DNA of 64,000 nucleotides, taken from contig NZ_PNMA01000010.1 in NCBI RefSeq assembly GCF_013823385.1, forward strand, positions 1 through 64,000. The letters run 5' to 3'. Below the pieces are notes generated by a model. That model did no database searches. It was not told the origin of the DNA and saw only the letters and a list, made by a program, of their open reading frames with translations. This document shows positions 46,695 through 57,491 of this stretch, piece by piece (position 1 is the stretch's first letter; the number at the start of each line of letters is the position of its first letter). Made by a program: the position numbers and the translations under genes. Origin of the DNA: Hyphomonas sp. Its GTDB lineage: Bacteria; Pseudomonadota; Alphaproteobacteria; Caulobacterales; Hyphomonadaceae.

Positions 46695-47920
46695 GCCAGA
46701 CCATCATCGCATCCCCCAATACCCTCCGCACGCTGAGCGGCGTTCCGGCCTCCTTCAGGATCGGGGCACTGCTGCTGCTCCGGACCGAGCGTGGAGAGTT
46801 GCGCTTCCTGCTTCCCGATGGCCGCATCCTGGTTTTCCAGAACGCGGAAGACGGCCCTTCGGCGGTTATCGAGGTGCATGACTTTGACTTCATCAAGCAG
46901 GCGATGGCGGGCGGCGATGTCGGATTTGCGGATGCCTATATCGATGGGCTCTGGTCGACGCCGGATCTGACAGCAGTGCTGCGTTTCTTCTCGGCCAACT
47001 TTGAAGCCGCCGGGAAGCTGGCGCGGGGCGGATGGATCGTCCGTTCCATGAACATGATCCGGCATGCCTTCACGCGCCGCAACTCACGCGAAGGCGCGCG
47101 CAAGAACATCATTGCCCATTATGATCTGGGGAATGAATTTTACGAGCGCTGGCTGGACCCGAGCATGACCTATTCCTCGGCCCTTTTCGAGAACCCGAAC
47201 CAGTCTCTGCAGCAAGGGCAGATGAACAAGTATCGCGAGATATGCGATCGCATCCAGGCGGGCCCGTCGAGCGAAATTCTGGAGATAGGCTGTGGATGGG
47301 GCGGCTTTGCCGAATACGCGGCCAAGCAGCGGGGCGCGAAGGTGACGTGCCTGACGATCTCGCCCTCCCAGCGGGACTACGCAGCCGCACGGATGCAACG
47401 TGAGGGGCTGAGCGACCGGGTGGATATCCGCCTTGAAGACTACCGCGATCACAAGGGGACCTATGACGGCATCGCCTCCATCGAGATGTTTGAGGCGGTG
47501 GGAGAAGCCTATTGGCCGAGCTACTTCGCCAAGGTCTCTTCGTCCCTGAAGACGGGCGGGCGGGCCGCGCTGCAGATCATCACCATCGATGACGCTCTGT
47601 TTGACCGGTATCGTCAGCGTGTGGACTTTATCCAGCAGCATATCTTTCCGGGCGGCATGCTGATCAGCGAGGAAGTGCTCAAGCAGCAGTTTGCGAAAGC
47701 CGGGCTGCGCCATGATGGCGTGAAGTATTTCGGCCAGGACTATGCGCGCACCTGCCGGGAGTGGGCGCGCGCCTTCAATGACAGCTGGGATGATATCCGC
47801 ACGCTTGGCTTTGACGAGCCGTTCCGCCGCCTGTGGAACTTCTATCTCAGCTATTGCGAAGCCGGGTTCAGCGACGGCCGGATCAATGTCGGCCACTTCC
47901 AGGTGACCCGGCCAGCCTGA
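46691..47920 (+). CDS. cfa: Cyclopropane-fatty-acyl-phospholipid synthase family methyltransferase
   Basis: This 409-residue SAM-dependent enzyme acts on unsaturated acyl chains in membranes. It has an N-terminal lipid-binding region, then NIIAHYDLGNEFYERWLDPS, MTYSSALFENPNQSLQQGQM, the SAM motif ILEIGCGWGGFAEYAAKQ, CLTISPSQRDYA, ASIEMFEAVGEAYWPSYF and FIQQHIFPGGMLISEE. The family includes both ring-forming and methylating (UfaM-type) enzymes, and sequence alone does not separate them. It is the last gene of the ECF11-type operon. Confidence 0.92.
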   Translation: MSQTIIASPNTLRTLSGVPASFRIGALLLLRTERGELRFLLPDGRILVFQNAEDGPSAVIEVHDFDFIKQAMAGGDVGFADAYIDGLWSTPDLTAVLRFFSANFEAAGKLARGGWIVRSMNMIRHAFTRRNSREGARKNIIAHYDLGNEFYERWLDPSMTYSSALFENPNQSLQQGQMNKYREICDRIQAGPSSEILEIGCGWGGFAEYAAKQRGAKVTCLTISPSQRDYAAARMQREGLSDRVDIRLEDYRDHKGTYDGIASIEMFEAVGEAYWPSYFAKVSSSLKTGGRAALQIITIDDALFDRYRQRVDFIQQHIFPGGMLISEEVLKQQFAKAGLRHDGVKYFGQDYARTCREWARAFNDSWDDIRTLGFDEPFRRLWNFYLSYCEAGFSDGRINVGHFQVTRPA

Positions 47921-47929
47921 TGCCCCCTG

Positions 47930-49639
<1,710 letters not shown>

Positions 49640-50095
49640 TTACTGGGGATTGGCGCTTTCCGGAACAGATTCCGTAGCCGGGGCTGCCTCTTCGGTGGGT
49701 TCTGCCGGCGCCGGCTGGGGCGCAGGTGCGATTCCAACGTCTGGCGAAGCCGGTGCGGTATCGTTCAGCAGCGGAGCGGTCGGATCGAAGAGATCCACCG
49801 GGCCCTGCTGCGGCGCCGTTTGCGGGCTCGACTCATCGAGAATGCGCTCGATGCCCGAGCGGTTGTCAGCCTGACGGTTGGCAAGCGAGGTGAGGATCAG
49901 GCTCGTGGCAAAGAAAATCGCCCCGAAGATCATGGTGGTACGCACCAGAGCGCCGGCAGCGCCGCGGCCCGACATCAGCGCATTTCCAGCGCCGCCACCG
50001 ATCCCAAGGCCGCCGCCTTCAGATTTCTGGACCAGAACCAGACCAATCATCGCCAGACAGGCGAGAATGTGGATAACAAGAATGACGTTCTGCAT
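49640..50095 (-). CDS. secG: Preprotein translocase subunit SecG
   Basis: This 151-residue protein has a first membrane helix (VILVIHILACLAMIGLVLVQ), the conserved KSEGGGLGIGGGAGNALMSGRG loop and a second helix (MIFGAIFFATSLILTSL). The long Pro/Ala/Glu-rich C-terminal tail is typical of alphaproteobacterial SecG. It belongs to the SecYEG channel. It lies between tpiA and pyrG, the conserved tpiA-secG-pyrG order. Confidence 0.93.
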   Translation of the reverse strand: MQNVILVIHILACLAMIGLVLVQKSEGGGLGIGGGAGNALMSGRGAAGALVRTTMIFGAIFFATSLILTSLANRQADNRSGIERILDESSPQTAPQQGPVDLFDPTAPLLNDTAPASPDVGIAPAPQPAPAEPTEEAAPATESVPESANPQ

Positions 50096-50176
50096 GGGCC
50101 CGACCAGCTTTCCTGAATTTAAGGCGCCGGCATAACCCCGATCAGGCCGTTCGCCAAGTCAGCGGTTCCACACGAC

Positions 50177-50926
50177 TTATTGCGCCGCCAGCCGGTAGAT
50201 GGCGAGGAAATCGTCTGCCTTCAAGCTTGCGCCGCCTATAAGGCCGCCATTTACCTCAGCCACACCGAGGATTTCCTCAGCATTTCCGGGGTTCATGCTT
50301 CCGCCATAAAGGATACGGGTGCCCCTGCCCGCTTCACCGAACCGCTGTGTCAGCAGCGTGCGAATGAAGCCGTGAACTTCTGCAATCTGGTCCGAATTTG
50401 CCACCCGCCCGGTTCCGATGGCCCATACGGGCTCATACGCCACAACAATCGTCTCCGCTGCGGCGTCAGAGGGAAACGATCCGGCCATCTGTTCGGAAAT
50501 GACCTTGAGAACCTCCCCGGCATCTCGCTGCGCCAGAGTTTCGCCAACGCAGATGATCGGCGTGATACCGGCACGAAGGGCGGCGGAGGCCTGGGATGCG
50601 ACGGCCGCGTCTGTCTCCCCATGGTCTGCCCGCCGCTCCGAATGGCCCACAATGACATAGGCCGCGCCCGCATCCATGAGCATTTCGGCGGAAATATCGC
50701 CGGTATGGGCGCCCTTTTCCTTGGGATGGCAGGTTTCTCCCCCAATTTTGAGGGCGGAGCCTGCAGCTTTTGCCGCAGCGGGGTGAATCAGTGTGGCCGG
50801 TAGGCACAGCAGGATTTCAGGCCCGGCCTGGGACGGCGCAACAGCGGCAGCCACCCGTTCGATCTCGGTGAGGCTCCCCACCAGGCCGTTCATTTTCCAG
50901 TTTCCGGCGATCAGCGTGCGCGTCAT
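50177..50926 (-). CDS. tpiA: Triosephosphate isomerase
   Basis: This 249-residue glycolytic enzyme shows [10 protein letters not shown] at the N-terminus with the catalytic Lys, the electrophilic His in [10 protein letters not shown], the catalytic Glu in [13 protein letters not shown] and the phosphate-binding [11 protein letters not shown] and GGLIGGASL segments. The ATG at 50926 gives the family-typical start. It is divergent from the ppiD-like gene with an 88-base gap. Confidence 0.97.
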   Translation of the reverse strand: MTRTLIAGNWKMNGLVGSLTEIERVAAAVAPSQAGPEILLCLPATLIHPAAAKAAGSALKIGGETCHPKEKGAHTGDISAEMLMDAGAAYVIVGHSERRADHGETDAAVASQASAALRAGITPIICVGETLAQRDAGEVLKVISEQMAGSFPSDAAAETIVVAYEPVWAIGTGRVANSDQIAEVHGFIRTLLTQRFGEAGRGTRILYGGSMNPGNAEEILGVAEVNGGLIGGASLKADDFLAIYRLAAQ

Positions 50927-51014
50927 GCGGCCTTCCCTCTCTTGCAAGTCATAAACCGGTCGCCTAGCAAGCTGTGAGCCACCCGGCAAACCCCAGAAAT
51001 AAGAGAAGCGCCGT

Positions 51015-52928
51015 ATGCTCGCACTTATGAAGAAGCTGACCCGTTCCCCGTTGGGGAAGCTGGTTCTGATGATCGTCGTTGTCGGCATGGCGCTCTGGGG
51101 TGTGGATCAGATCTTCAGCCAGGTGCGCAGCGGCCTTGGCGCGAACATCGTCAGCGCCGGCACACGCGGCCTTGATCCGGCAGACCTGGATTTCCGCGTC
51201 GAAACGGTCCTGCGGAACATCAACGCCACGGCCGAGCGCCCGATGAGCAAGTCAGAGGCCCTGGAAGAAGGGCTCATCGACCAGATCGTGGAAGTCGAGA
51301 AAGCCCGCATCACGCGCCTGGGTTATGGTGAAAGCATCGGCATTTCCCCCTCGCCCAAGGCGGTGGTGGAAGAGATGAACAACATTCCGGCGTTCCAGAA
51401 CCCGCTTACCGGCGAACTGGACGCGGCCATCTTCCGGGATCGCATCGCCCAGCTGGGCATGACGCCTGCCCAGTTCGAGCGCCAGCTGCAGGACGATATT
51501 CTCATTCGCGCGCTCAGCCGGGCTGCGGGTTCGGCGGTGTATGCGCCCGACATCCTGTCAAACATTCAGGCCAATTACCTCGGCGAAACGCGCGAGGTGG
51601 CCTGGTTCCTTTATGATGCCTCGAAAGCGCCTGCCCCCGCCGCCCCCACGGATGCGGATATCAAGGCATATTATGACGAGCATATCGAACGCCTGAAACA
51701 CCCTGAGCGGCGCGCGCTGGATGTACTGCGCATGTCGACCGATGACTTCACCGGCAAGGTCGAGGTCACGGATCAGGAAGTGGCCACGGTATATGAGGCG
51801 ACCAAGTCGGAACGCTTCGCCGCGCCAGACCAGCGCACCTATGCCGAGTTGATGTTCCCCAGCCGCGATGCGGCGCGCACAGCTTTCGGCCTTCTGGCCG
51901 GCGGCGCCGATCCCAACAGCGTGACCGGCGCCAACTCAATTCAGATGCGCACGGCGAGAGCTGAAGAACTGTCCGACACCACGCTGCGGGACGCGATGTT
52001 CGGCCCCGGCAAGCAGAGCGGCGCCATGTTTGGGCCGCGCGAAGTGAACGGTCAGTGGATGGTGGCGCGGCTGATCTCTGTCCAACCCGGCGCTGTCAAA
52101 CCGCTGGAAGAGGTCGGCGAGGAAATTCGCCTTGGTCTCGCCCGGGAACGCGCCCAGCTTCTGTTCTCGGCGGCTCTGGATACGCTGGATGAAGCGCTGT
52201 CTGCCGGGCATGATCTCCATCAGATCGCCGAGGATATCGGCGTTCCGGTGTTCAGCCTGGCCCCGATCGATCAGAATGGCATGACGGCGGACGGCCAGCG
52301 CATTTCGATGCTGGCAGACGTTCCCGAAGCGCTCCCCCAGGCTTTCCGCCTGCCGCAGAATGAAATCAGCAGCCGGTTCGATGTATCGAGTTCGGTGGTG
52401 CTTGTCTCTCCGCGCCGCATCGTTCCGGCCGCGACGCCGGAGCTTGAGGTGATCAAGGAGCGCGTTCGAGCGATGATTGTCGCCGAGCGGGCGGCCAATG
52501 CGGCGCAAGCTGCTGTCGATGCCCTCACGGACCGGATCCGCAGCGGCGCGCTGACACTGGAAGCAGCGGCGGCGCAGGCGGGAACGGAAGTTGACCGTCT
52601 GCCGGAACCTGTCTCCCGCGCCAACGCCCAGGCCATGGGCATTCCCGGACCGCTGATGCAGGCGACCTTCAACAACCCGGCCGGCAGCGTGATCAGCCTG
52701 CCGACAGGCAACGGTTCGATGTTTGCCATTCTCAAGGTGTTGACCGTCACGCCGCCCAGCGCAGACGTGCTGGCCAGCATGAGCGCGGCCTCTTCGGCAG
52801 ATGTGACCAATTCGCTGGTATCCGATCTCGAAACGGCGGTGGATGACGAGATCCGCCGCGCCGTGAAGGTTCGGGAAAATGCGGCAGCGGTTGCGGCCTA
52901 CAAGCGAACGATCACGGCGGCCCAATGA
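51015..52928 (+). CDS. ppiD: PpiD-like periplasmic folding factor (SurA N-terminal domain)
   Basis: This 637-residue membrane-anchored protein has one N-terminal helix (LGKLVLMIVVVGMALWGVDQ), then a SurA_N-like chaperone region (EALEEGLIDQIVEVEKARIT, MTPAQFERQLQDDILIRAL) and a parvulin-like region in the middle with weak active-site motifs (RTYAELMFPSRDAARTAFGL). It probably chaperones outer-membrane proteins at the SecYEG exit. It overlaps trpE by ATGA, the common alphaproteobacterial ppiD-trpE linkage. Confidence 0.9.
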   Translation: MLALMKKLTRSPLGKLVLMIVVVGMALWGVDQIFSQVRSGLGANIVSAGTRGLDPADLDFRVETVLRNINATAERPMSKSEALEEGLIDQIVEVEKARITRLGYGESIGISPSPKAVVEEMNNIPAFQNPLTGELDAAIFRDRIAQLGMTPAQFERQLQDDILIRALSRAAGSAVYAPDILSNIQANYLGETREVAWFLYDASKAPAPAAPTDADIKAYYDEHIERLKHPERRALDVLRMSTDDFTGKVEVTDQEVATVYEATKSERFAAPDQRTYAELMFPSRDAARTAFGLLAGGADPNSVTGANSIQMRTARAEELSDTTLRDAMFGPGKQSGAMFGPREVNGQWMVARLISVQPGAVKPLEEVGEEIRLGLARERAQLLFSAALDTLDEALSAGHDLHQIAEDIGVPVFSLAPIDQNGMTADGQRISMLADVPEALPQAFRLPQNEISSRFDVSSSVVLVSPRRIVPAATPELEVIKERVRAMIVAERAANAAQAAVDALTDRIRSGALTLEAAAAQAGTEVDRLPEPVSRANAQAMGIPGPLMQATFNNPAGSVISLPTGNGSMFAILKVLTVTPPSADVLASMSAASSADVTNSLVSDLETAVDDEIRRAVKVRENAAAVAAYKRTITAAQ

Positions 52929-54349
52929 CAGCGCGCCTGATCGTAAGGCGGCGCATCGGCGATATCGAAACGCCGGTTGGCGCCATGATGAAGCTTGGAT
53001 CGGATGATCCGGGCAGCTTTCTGTTCGAGTCCATCGCCGGGGGCGAGCGGCTTGGGCGGTATTCCTTCATCGGTCTGAAGCCGGAGGTGTGGTTCCGTAT
53101 CAAGAACGGCGTGGCCCAGACCAGCCGCTCGGCAGATTTTGCGGAGGCGCGCACGCTTGCAGAAGCTCCGGTAGATGCCCTGCGGAAGTTTGCGGAGACT
53201 GCGCGGGCGGAAACCTCAGAGGCCCTGCCCCCCATGGCATCGGGCGCATTCGGATATGTTGGTTACGACATGATCCAGCACGTCGAACCTGTCTCGATCA
53301 CAAAGCCCGATCAGCTGGATGTGCCCGAGGCGCTGCTCGTTATTCCGCAGGTGATGGTGATCTTCGATCACATCTATCAGGAGCTGCTGCTGATCGGCCG
53401 CATTGGCGGAAGCGATGAAGCGGCCGTGAATGCCCTGCTGGACGAGGTTGAGAAGCGGCTGGAAAGCCTGCCGTCACTGCCCCCGAAGGACGGCGTGGCG
53501 CAGCAGGTGTCGCTGGTGTCTGATACGCCGAAGGAGCGCTATTTCGAAATCGTCGAGACCTGCCGGGACTATATCAAGGCGGGCGACATCTTCCAGGTGG
53601 TGCCGAGCCAGCGTTTCTCGGCGCCGTTCCGGCAGAAATCGATCAGCCTTTACCGCGCCCTGCGGCGGCTGAATCCCTCTGCCTTCATGTTCCATATCAA
53701 TCTGGGCGATGTTCGCCTGGTTGGGTCAAGCCCCGAAATCCTCGTGCGGCTGCGCGAGGGGCGTGTCGCGATCCGCCCCATTGCCGGCACGCGTCCGCGC
53801 AGCGGCAATCCGGCGGAAGATGCCCTGCGCGCTGAAGACCTGCTGAATGATCCCAAGGAACGCGCCGAACACCTGATGCTGCTGGACCTTGGCCGGAATG
53901 ATGTGGGCCGGGTGGCAGCCTATGGTTCTGTGGAAGTGACAGAGCAGTTCATCGTCGAGCGCTACAGCCATGTGATGCACATCGTCAGCCATGTGGAAGG
54001 CAATCTGCGCCCCGGCCTGGATGCGGTTGATGCCCTGTTCGCCGGGTTCCCGGCTGGCACCGTCTCCGGCGCGCCCAAGATCCGTGCCATGCAGATCATC
54101 AATGAGGTGGAAACCCACCGCCGCGGAATTTATGGCGGCGCGGTTGGCTATTTCGGCTGGAATGGCGATCTCGACACCTGCATTGCGCTGCGCACGGCGG
54201 TGCTCAAGGATGGCATGCTGCACATCCAGGCGGGTGGCGGCGTGGTGCTGGATTCCGACGCGCAGTATGAGTTTGACGAGACCGTCCACAAGTCCGGCGC
54301 CCTGAAGCGCGCCGCCGAACTCGCCGCAGCCTATGAGCACGATCAATGA
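52925..54349 (+). CDS. trpE: Anthranilate synthase component I
   Basis: This 474-residue subunit converts chorismate with ammonia to anthranilate. The N-terminal regulatory region has SFLFESIAGGERLGRYSFIG, which fits the tryptophan-sensing site. The chorismate-binding core shows PSAFMFHINLGDVRLVGSSP, RPIAGTRPRSGNPAED, LMLLDLGRNDVGRVA and GAPKIRAMQIINEVE. No attenuator-type Trp leader precedes it; it is read through from the ppiD-like gene and overlaps trpG. Confidence 0.97.
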   Translation: MTARLIVRRRIGDIETPVGAMMKLGSDDPGSFLFESIAGGERLGRYSFIGLKPEVWFRIKNGVAQTSRSADFAEARTLAEAPVDALRKFAETARAETSEALPPMASGAFGYVGYDMIQHVEPVSITKPDQLDVPEALLVIPQVMVIFDHIYQELLLIGRIGGSDEAAVNALLDEVEKRLESLPSLPPKDGVAQQVSLVSDTPKERYFEIVETCRDYIKAGDIFQVVPSQRFSAPFRQKSISLYRALRRLNPSAFMFHINLGDVRLVGSSPEILVRLREGRVAIRPIAGTRPRSGNPAEDALRAEDLLNDPKERAEHLMLLDLGRNDVGRVAAYGSVEVTEQFIVERYSHVMHIVSHVEGNLRPGLDAVDALFAGFPAGTVSGAPKIRAMQIINEVETHRRGIYGGAVGYFGWNGDLDTCIALRTAVLKDGMLHIQAGGGVVLDSDAQYEFDETVHKSGALKRAAELAAAYEHDQ

Positions 54350-54918
54350 TCCTCGTCATCGACAATTATGACAGCTTCACCTGGAACCTCGTTCATTATC
54401 TTGAGGAACTCGGCGCCCATACACATGTCGTACGCAATGATCAGCTGACGGTGGAAGAAGCGCTCGCGCTGAAGCCGGATGCCGTCCTGCTCTCCCCCGG
54501 CCCCTGCACGCCGAATGAGGCCGGCATCTGCCTCGACCTCTTGAAGGCGGCGCCCGAGAGCCTACCCATTCTGGGCGTCTGCCTTGGCCACCAGGCCATT
54601 GGCCAAGCCTTTGGCGGCGCCGTGGTCAGCGCGCGCGAGATACGCCATGGCAAGATTTCCGAAATCTCGACCAATCAGACCGGCCTCTTCGAAGGATTGC
54701 CGGAGCGGTATCGGGTCGTGCGGTATCATTCCCTCGCAATCCGCACGGATGACCTTCCAGACAGCCTCCTCGCCGACGCCTATACCGACGACGGAGAGAT
54801 CATGGCCGTCCATCACAAGACCCGCCCCATCTACGGGGTCCAGTTCCATCCGGAGAGCATCCTGACTGAGCATGGCCATGCCCTCCTCAAGAACTTTCTC
54901 AAGCAGGTGAAGCAGTGA
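54346..54918 (+). CDS. trpG: Anthranilate synthase component II (glutamine amidotransferase)
   Basis: This 190-residue subunit supplies ammonia to TrpE. It starts MILVIDNYDSFTWNLVHYLE, has the oxyanion region LLSPGPCTPNEAGICLDLLK, the nucleophile Cys in ILGVCLGHQAIGQAFGG and the His-Glu pair in VQFHPESILTEHG. It overlaps trpE and trpD by 4 bases each, so the three are coupled. Confidence 0.97.
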   Translation: MILVIDNYDSFTWNLVHYLEELGAHTHVVRNDQLTVEEALALKPDAVLLSPGPCTPNEAGICLDLLKAAPESLPILGVCLGHQAIGQAFGGAVVSAREIRHGKISEISTNQTGLFEGLPERYRVVRYHSLAIRTDDLPDSLLADAYTDDGEIMAVHHKTRPIYGVQFHPESILTEHGHALLKNFLKQVKQ

Positions 54919-55940
54919 GCGAAAGCGCTCTCAATTCGGCCATCCAGGCAATCGCGCGCGGTCTTCCGCTTGAGGAGGGCATGCTGGAGGGCGCGTTCGA
55001 TACGCTGCTTTCCGGTGAGGCCGCGCCGGAAGAAGTCGGCGCGTTCCTGGCTGGCCTCACGGTGCGCGGCGAGACGGCAAATGAACTCACCGCTGGCGCC
55101 CGCATCATGCGGCGCCATGCCCGCCGCGTCAGTGTCGATGGCCCGCTGCTCGACACCTGCGGCACCGGCGGCCTGCCCTGGAAATCGCTCAACACCTCCA
55201 CCGCCAGCGCTATCGTGATTGCCGCTTCCGGCGGCCGGGTCGCCAAGCATGGTAACCGCTCCGTGCCGCCCAAGACAGGCTCGGCGGACGTGCTCGAAGC
55301 CCTCGGCCTTCAGCTAGAGCTCAGCGACACAGCCTTCCGGGCGTGTCTTGATCAGGCGGGTGTCGGCTTCCTCTTTGCCCGCAGCTATCATTCCGCCATG
55401 CGGCATGTGGCGCCAATCCGCCAGAAGCTTGGTATCCGCACGATTTTCAACCTCCTCGGCCCGCTCTCGAACCCTGCTGGCGCCGAATATTCCGTGCTCG
55501 GTGTATATGACCGGCAGTGGGTTATCCCGATGGCCGAAGCGCTCAAGGCGCTCGGCACCCGCCGCGCCTGGGTCGTGCATGGCCTCGCCGGCATCGACGA
55601 AATCTCGATCTCTGGCCCCACGGAAGTCTGTGAGGTCACCCCGGACTCCGTCCGCCATTTCCAGCTGACACCTTCGGACGCTGGCCTACCTGTCCATCCG
55701 ATCTCAGCCATCGAGGGCGGCGCGCCGGAAGAGAACGCGGCGGCCATCCGTGACCTGCTCGACGGCCGCGAAGGGCCTTTCCGCGACATCGTTCTTTTCA
55801 ACGCCGCAGCGGGCCTTCTGGTGAGCGGACTTGTGTCCGATCTGCCCGCAGGCGTTGCGCGCGCCGCCGAAGCGATCGACAGCGGCGCCGCCCGCGAAAC
55901 GCTGAACACGCTCGTGCGCACCTCACGGGAAAGCGACTAG
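54915..55940 (+). CDS. trpD: Anthranilate phosphoribosyltransferase
   Basis: This 341-residue enzyme joins anthranilate and PRPP. The family core is present: GETANELTAGARIMRRHARR, CGTGG, KHGNRSVPPKTGSADVLEAL, FLFARSYHSAMRHVAPIRQK and FNLLGPLSNPAGAEYSVLGV. The glycine-rich PRPP loop reads CGTGGLPWKSLNTSTASA, whereas most TrpD proteins have an acidic residue after GTGG and a shorter loop. It lies 3 bases before trpC. Confidence 0.94.
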   Translation: MSESALNSAIQAIARGLPLEEGMLEGAFDTLLSGEAAPEEVGAFLAGLTVRGETANELTAGARIMRRHARRVSVDGPLLDTCGTGGLPWKSLNTSTASAIVIAASGGRVAKHGNRSVPPKTGSADVLEALGLQLELSDTAFRACLDQAGVGFLFARSYHSAMRHVAPIRQKLGIRTIFNLLGPLSNPAGAEYSVLGVYDRQWVIPMAEALKALGTRRAWVVHGLAGIDEISISGPTEVCEVTPDSVRHFQLTPSDAGLPVHPISAIEGGAPEENAAAIRDLLDGREGPFRDIVLFNAAAGLLVSGLVSDLPAGVARAAEAIDSGAARETLNTLVRTSRESD

Positions 55941-55943
55941 GCC

Positions 55944-56741
55944 ATGAAAACTGCGCTCGACCGCATCATTGATTACAAGCATGACGAAGTGCGCGCGCTC
56001 AAGGCGGCCCGCTCGCTCGCGGACCTCGAGGCAGCGGCCAGGGCCGCCTCTCCTGTTCGCGGTTTCGCTGCGGCGCTGACTGATGTAGCAGACGCAGGCC
56101 AGAATGCGCTGATCTGCGAGATCAAGCGCAAGAGCCCTTCGGCGGGCGATATCCTGCCGGGCGCGGATCCTGTCGAAATCGCGCAGGACTATGAGCGCGG
56201 TGGCGCTGCCTGCCTTTCCGTGCTGACAGATATGCCGAGCTTCGGCGGCAGTCTTGCCGATTTTGAAGCCATCCGCGCTGCCGTCAGCATGCCGATGCTT
56301 CGCAAGGACTTCATGATCGATCCCATACAGATCATCGAAGCGCGGGCACATGGTGCAGACTGTATCTTGATCATCATGTCGGCCGTGGACGATACTCTGG
56401 CGGCAGAGCTTCATCACTGCGCGACGGATCTTGGCATGGATGTGCTGATCGAGACGCATGACGAAGCGGAAATGGAGCGCGCCCTGCGTCTCCCTTCCCC
56501 CCTGATTGGCGTCAACAATCGGGACCTCAAGAAGATGGTTACGGATCTGACCACTACCGAGCGCCTCGCGCCGATGCTTCCTGCCGGCCGGCATCTTGTT
56601 TCAGAAAGCGGCATTGCCGACCCGGAGAGCATCATCCGCCTGCGAAAGGTCGGTTCACGGCGTTTCCTGATCGGCGAGTGGCTCATGAAACAGGGCGCCT
56701 CGCGTTCCGAGCAGGTAAAGCGCCTGAAACTCGCCTGTTGA
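55944..56741 (+). CDS. trpC: Indole-3-glycerol-phosphate synthase
   Basis: This 265-residue barrel enzyme closes the indole ring. It has the signature LICEIKRKSPSAGDILPGAD, then ACLSVLTDMPSFGGSLADFE, MLRKDFMIDPIQIIEARAHG, DVLIETHDEAEMERAL, LIGVNNRDLKKM and LVSESGIADPESIIRL, all expected catalytic segments. It is monofunctional, with no fused trpF. It ends the trp gene run, 66 bases before lexA. Confidence 0.97.
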   Translation: MKTALDRIIDYKHDEVRALKAARSLADLEAAARAASPVRGFAAALTDVADAGQNALICEIKRKSPSAGDILPGADPVEIAQDYERGGAACLSVLTDMPSFGGSLADFEAIRAAVSMPMLRKDFMIDPIQIIEARAHGADCILIIMSAVDDTLAAELHHCATDLGMDVLIETHDEAEMERALRLPSPLIGVNNRDLKKMVTDLTTTERLAPMLPAGRHLVSESGIADPESIIRLRKVGSRRFLIGEWLMKQGASRSEQVKRLKLAC

Positions 56742-56757
56742 GATTGACCCGAACAGG

Positions 56758-56772
56758 GAACGCTTGTAGAAC
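56758..56772 (+). promoter_or_regulatory. LexA box before lexA
   Basis: GAAC-GCTTGTA-GAAC is a perfect direct repeat with 7-base spacing, the LexA-binding form of alphaproteobacteria. It lies 36 bases before the lexA start and indicates autoregulation. Extra GAAC copies at 56751 and 56779 flank it at 3-base and 6-base spacing. Confidence 0.85.
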
Positions 56773-56807
56773 AAAAGCGAACAGAGATTCGCATCGGGAA
56801 CCGCTCC

Positions 56808-57491
56808 ATGCTCACAACCAAGCAGAAAGAGCTGCTGCTCTTCATCAATGATCGCATCAAGGAAACCGGGGTTTCGCCCTCCTTTGATGAAATGAAGGAA
56901 GCGCTTGATCTCGCTTCCAAGTCCGGCATCCACCGGCTGATTACGGCGCTGGAAGAACGCGGCTTCATCCGCCGCCTGGCAAACCGGGCGCGGGCCCTTG
57001 AAGTGTTGAAGCTGCCCGAGTCCGCCATTCCGCCGCCCAATGCCCGCCAGCGGCGGGATTTCCGCCCGGCCCTGGTCACCAATCAGGGCGTGGAAACGCC
57101 CCGCATCGCCGGCATGATCCCGCTCGTCGGCCGCATCGCGGCAGGGTCACCCATCTCTGCCATCCAGCAGGACAATGGCCAGGTGGCCAGCCCCGGCGGG
57201 CTTCCGGAAGGCGATGATTATTTCGCCCTCGAGGTTCAGGGCGATTCGATGATCCAGGCCGGTATCCTCAATGGCGATACCGTCATCCTGAAGCGCACCA
57301 ATACGGCGCAGACGGGCGACATTGTTGTGGCGCTGATCGATGGCGAGGAAGCGACCTTGAAACGCCTGCGCCGCAAGGGGGCGTCTGTGGCGCTTGAGGC
57401 GGCAAACCCCGCCTTTGAAACCCGCATCTTCGGGCCAGACCGGGTTGAGGTGCAGGGCCGTCTCGTCGCGCTTATCCGGCGGTACGAATAA
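56808..57491 (+). CDS. lexA: SOS regulator LexA
   Basis: This 227-residue repressor has an N-terminal winged helix ([40 protein letters not shown]), a cleavage site in RIAAGSPI (between Ala and Gly), the catalytic Ser in [20 protein letters not shown] and the catalytic Lys in [14 protein letters not shown]. It represses DNA-damage genes until RecA triggers self-cleavage. The 3' end overlaps the convergent comEC gene by 20 bases. Confidence 0.98.
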   Translation: MLTTKQKELLLFINDRIKETGVSPSFDEMKEALDLASKSGIHRLITALEERGFIRRLANRARALEVLKLPESAIPPPNARQRRDFRPALVTNQGVETPRIAGMIPLVGRIAAGSPISAIQQDNGQVASPGGLPEGDDYFALEVQGDSMIQAGILNGDTVILKRTNTAQTGDIVVALIDGEEATLKRLRRKGASVALEAANPAFETRIFGPDRVEVQGRLVALIRRYE

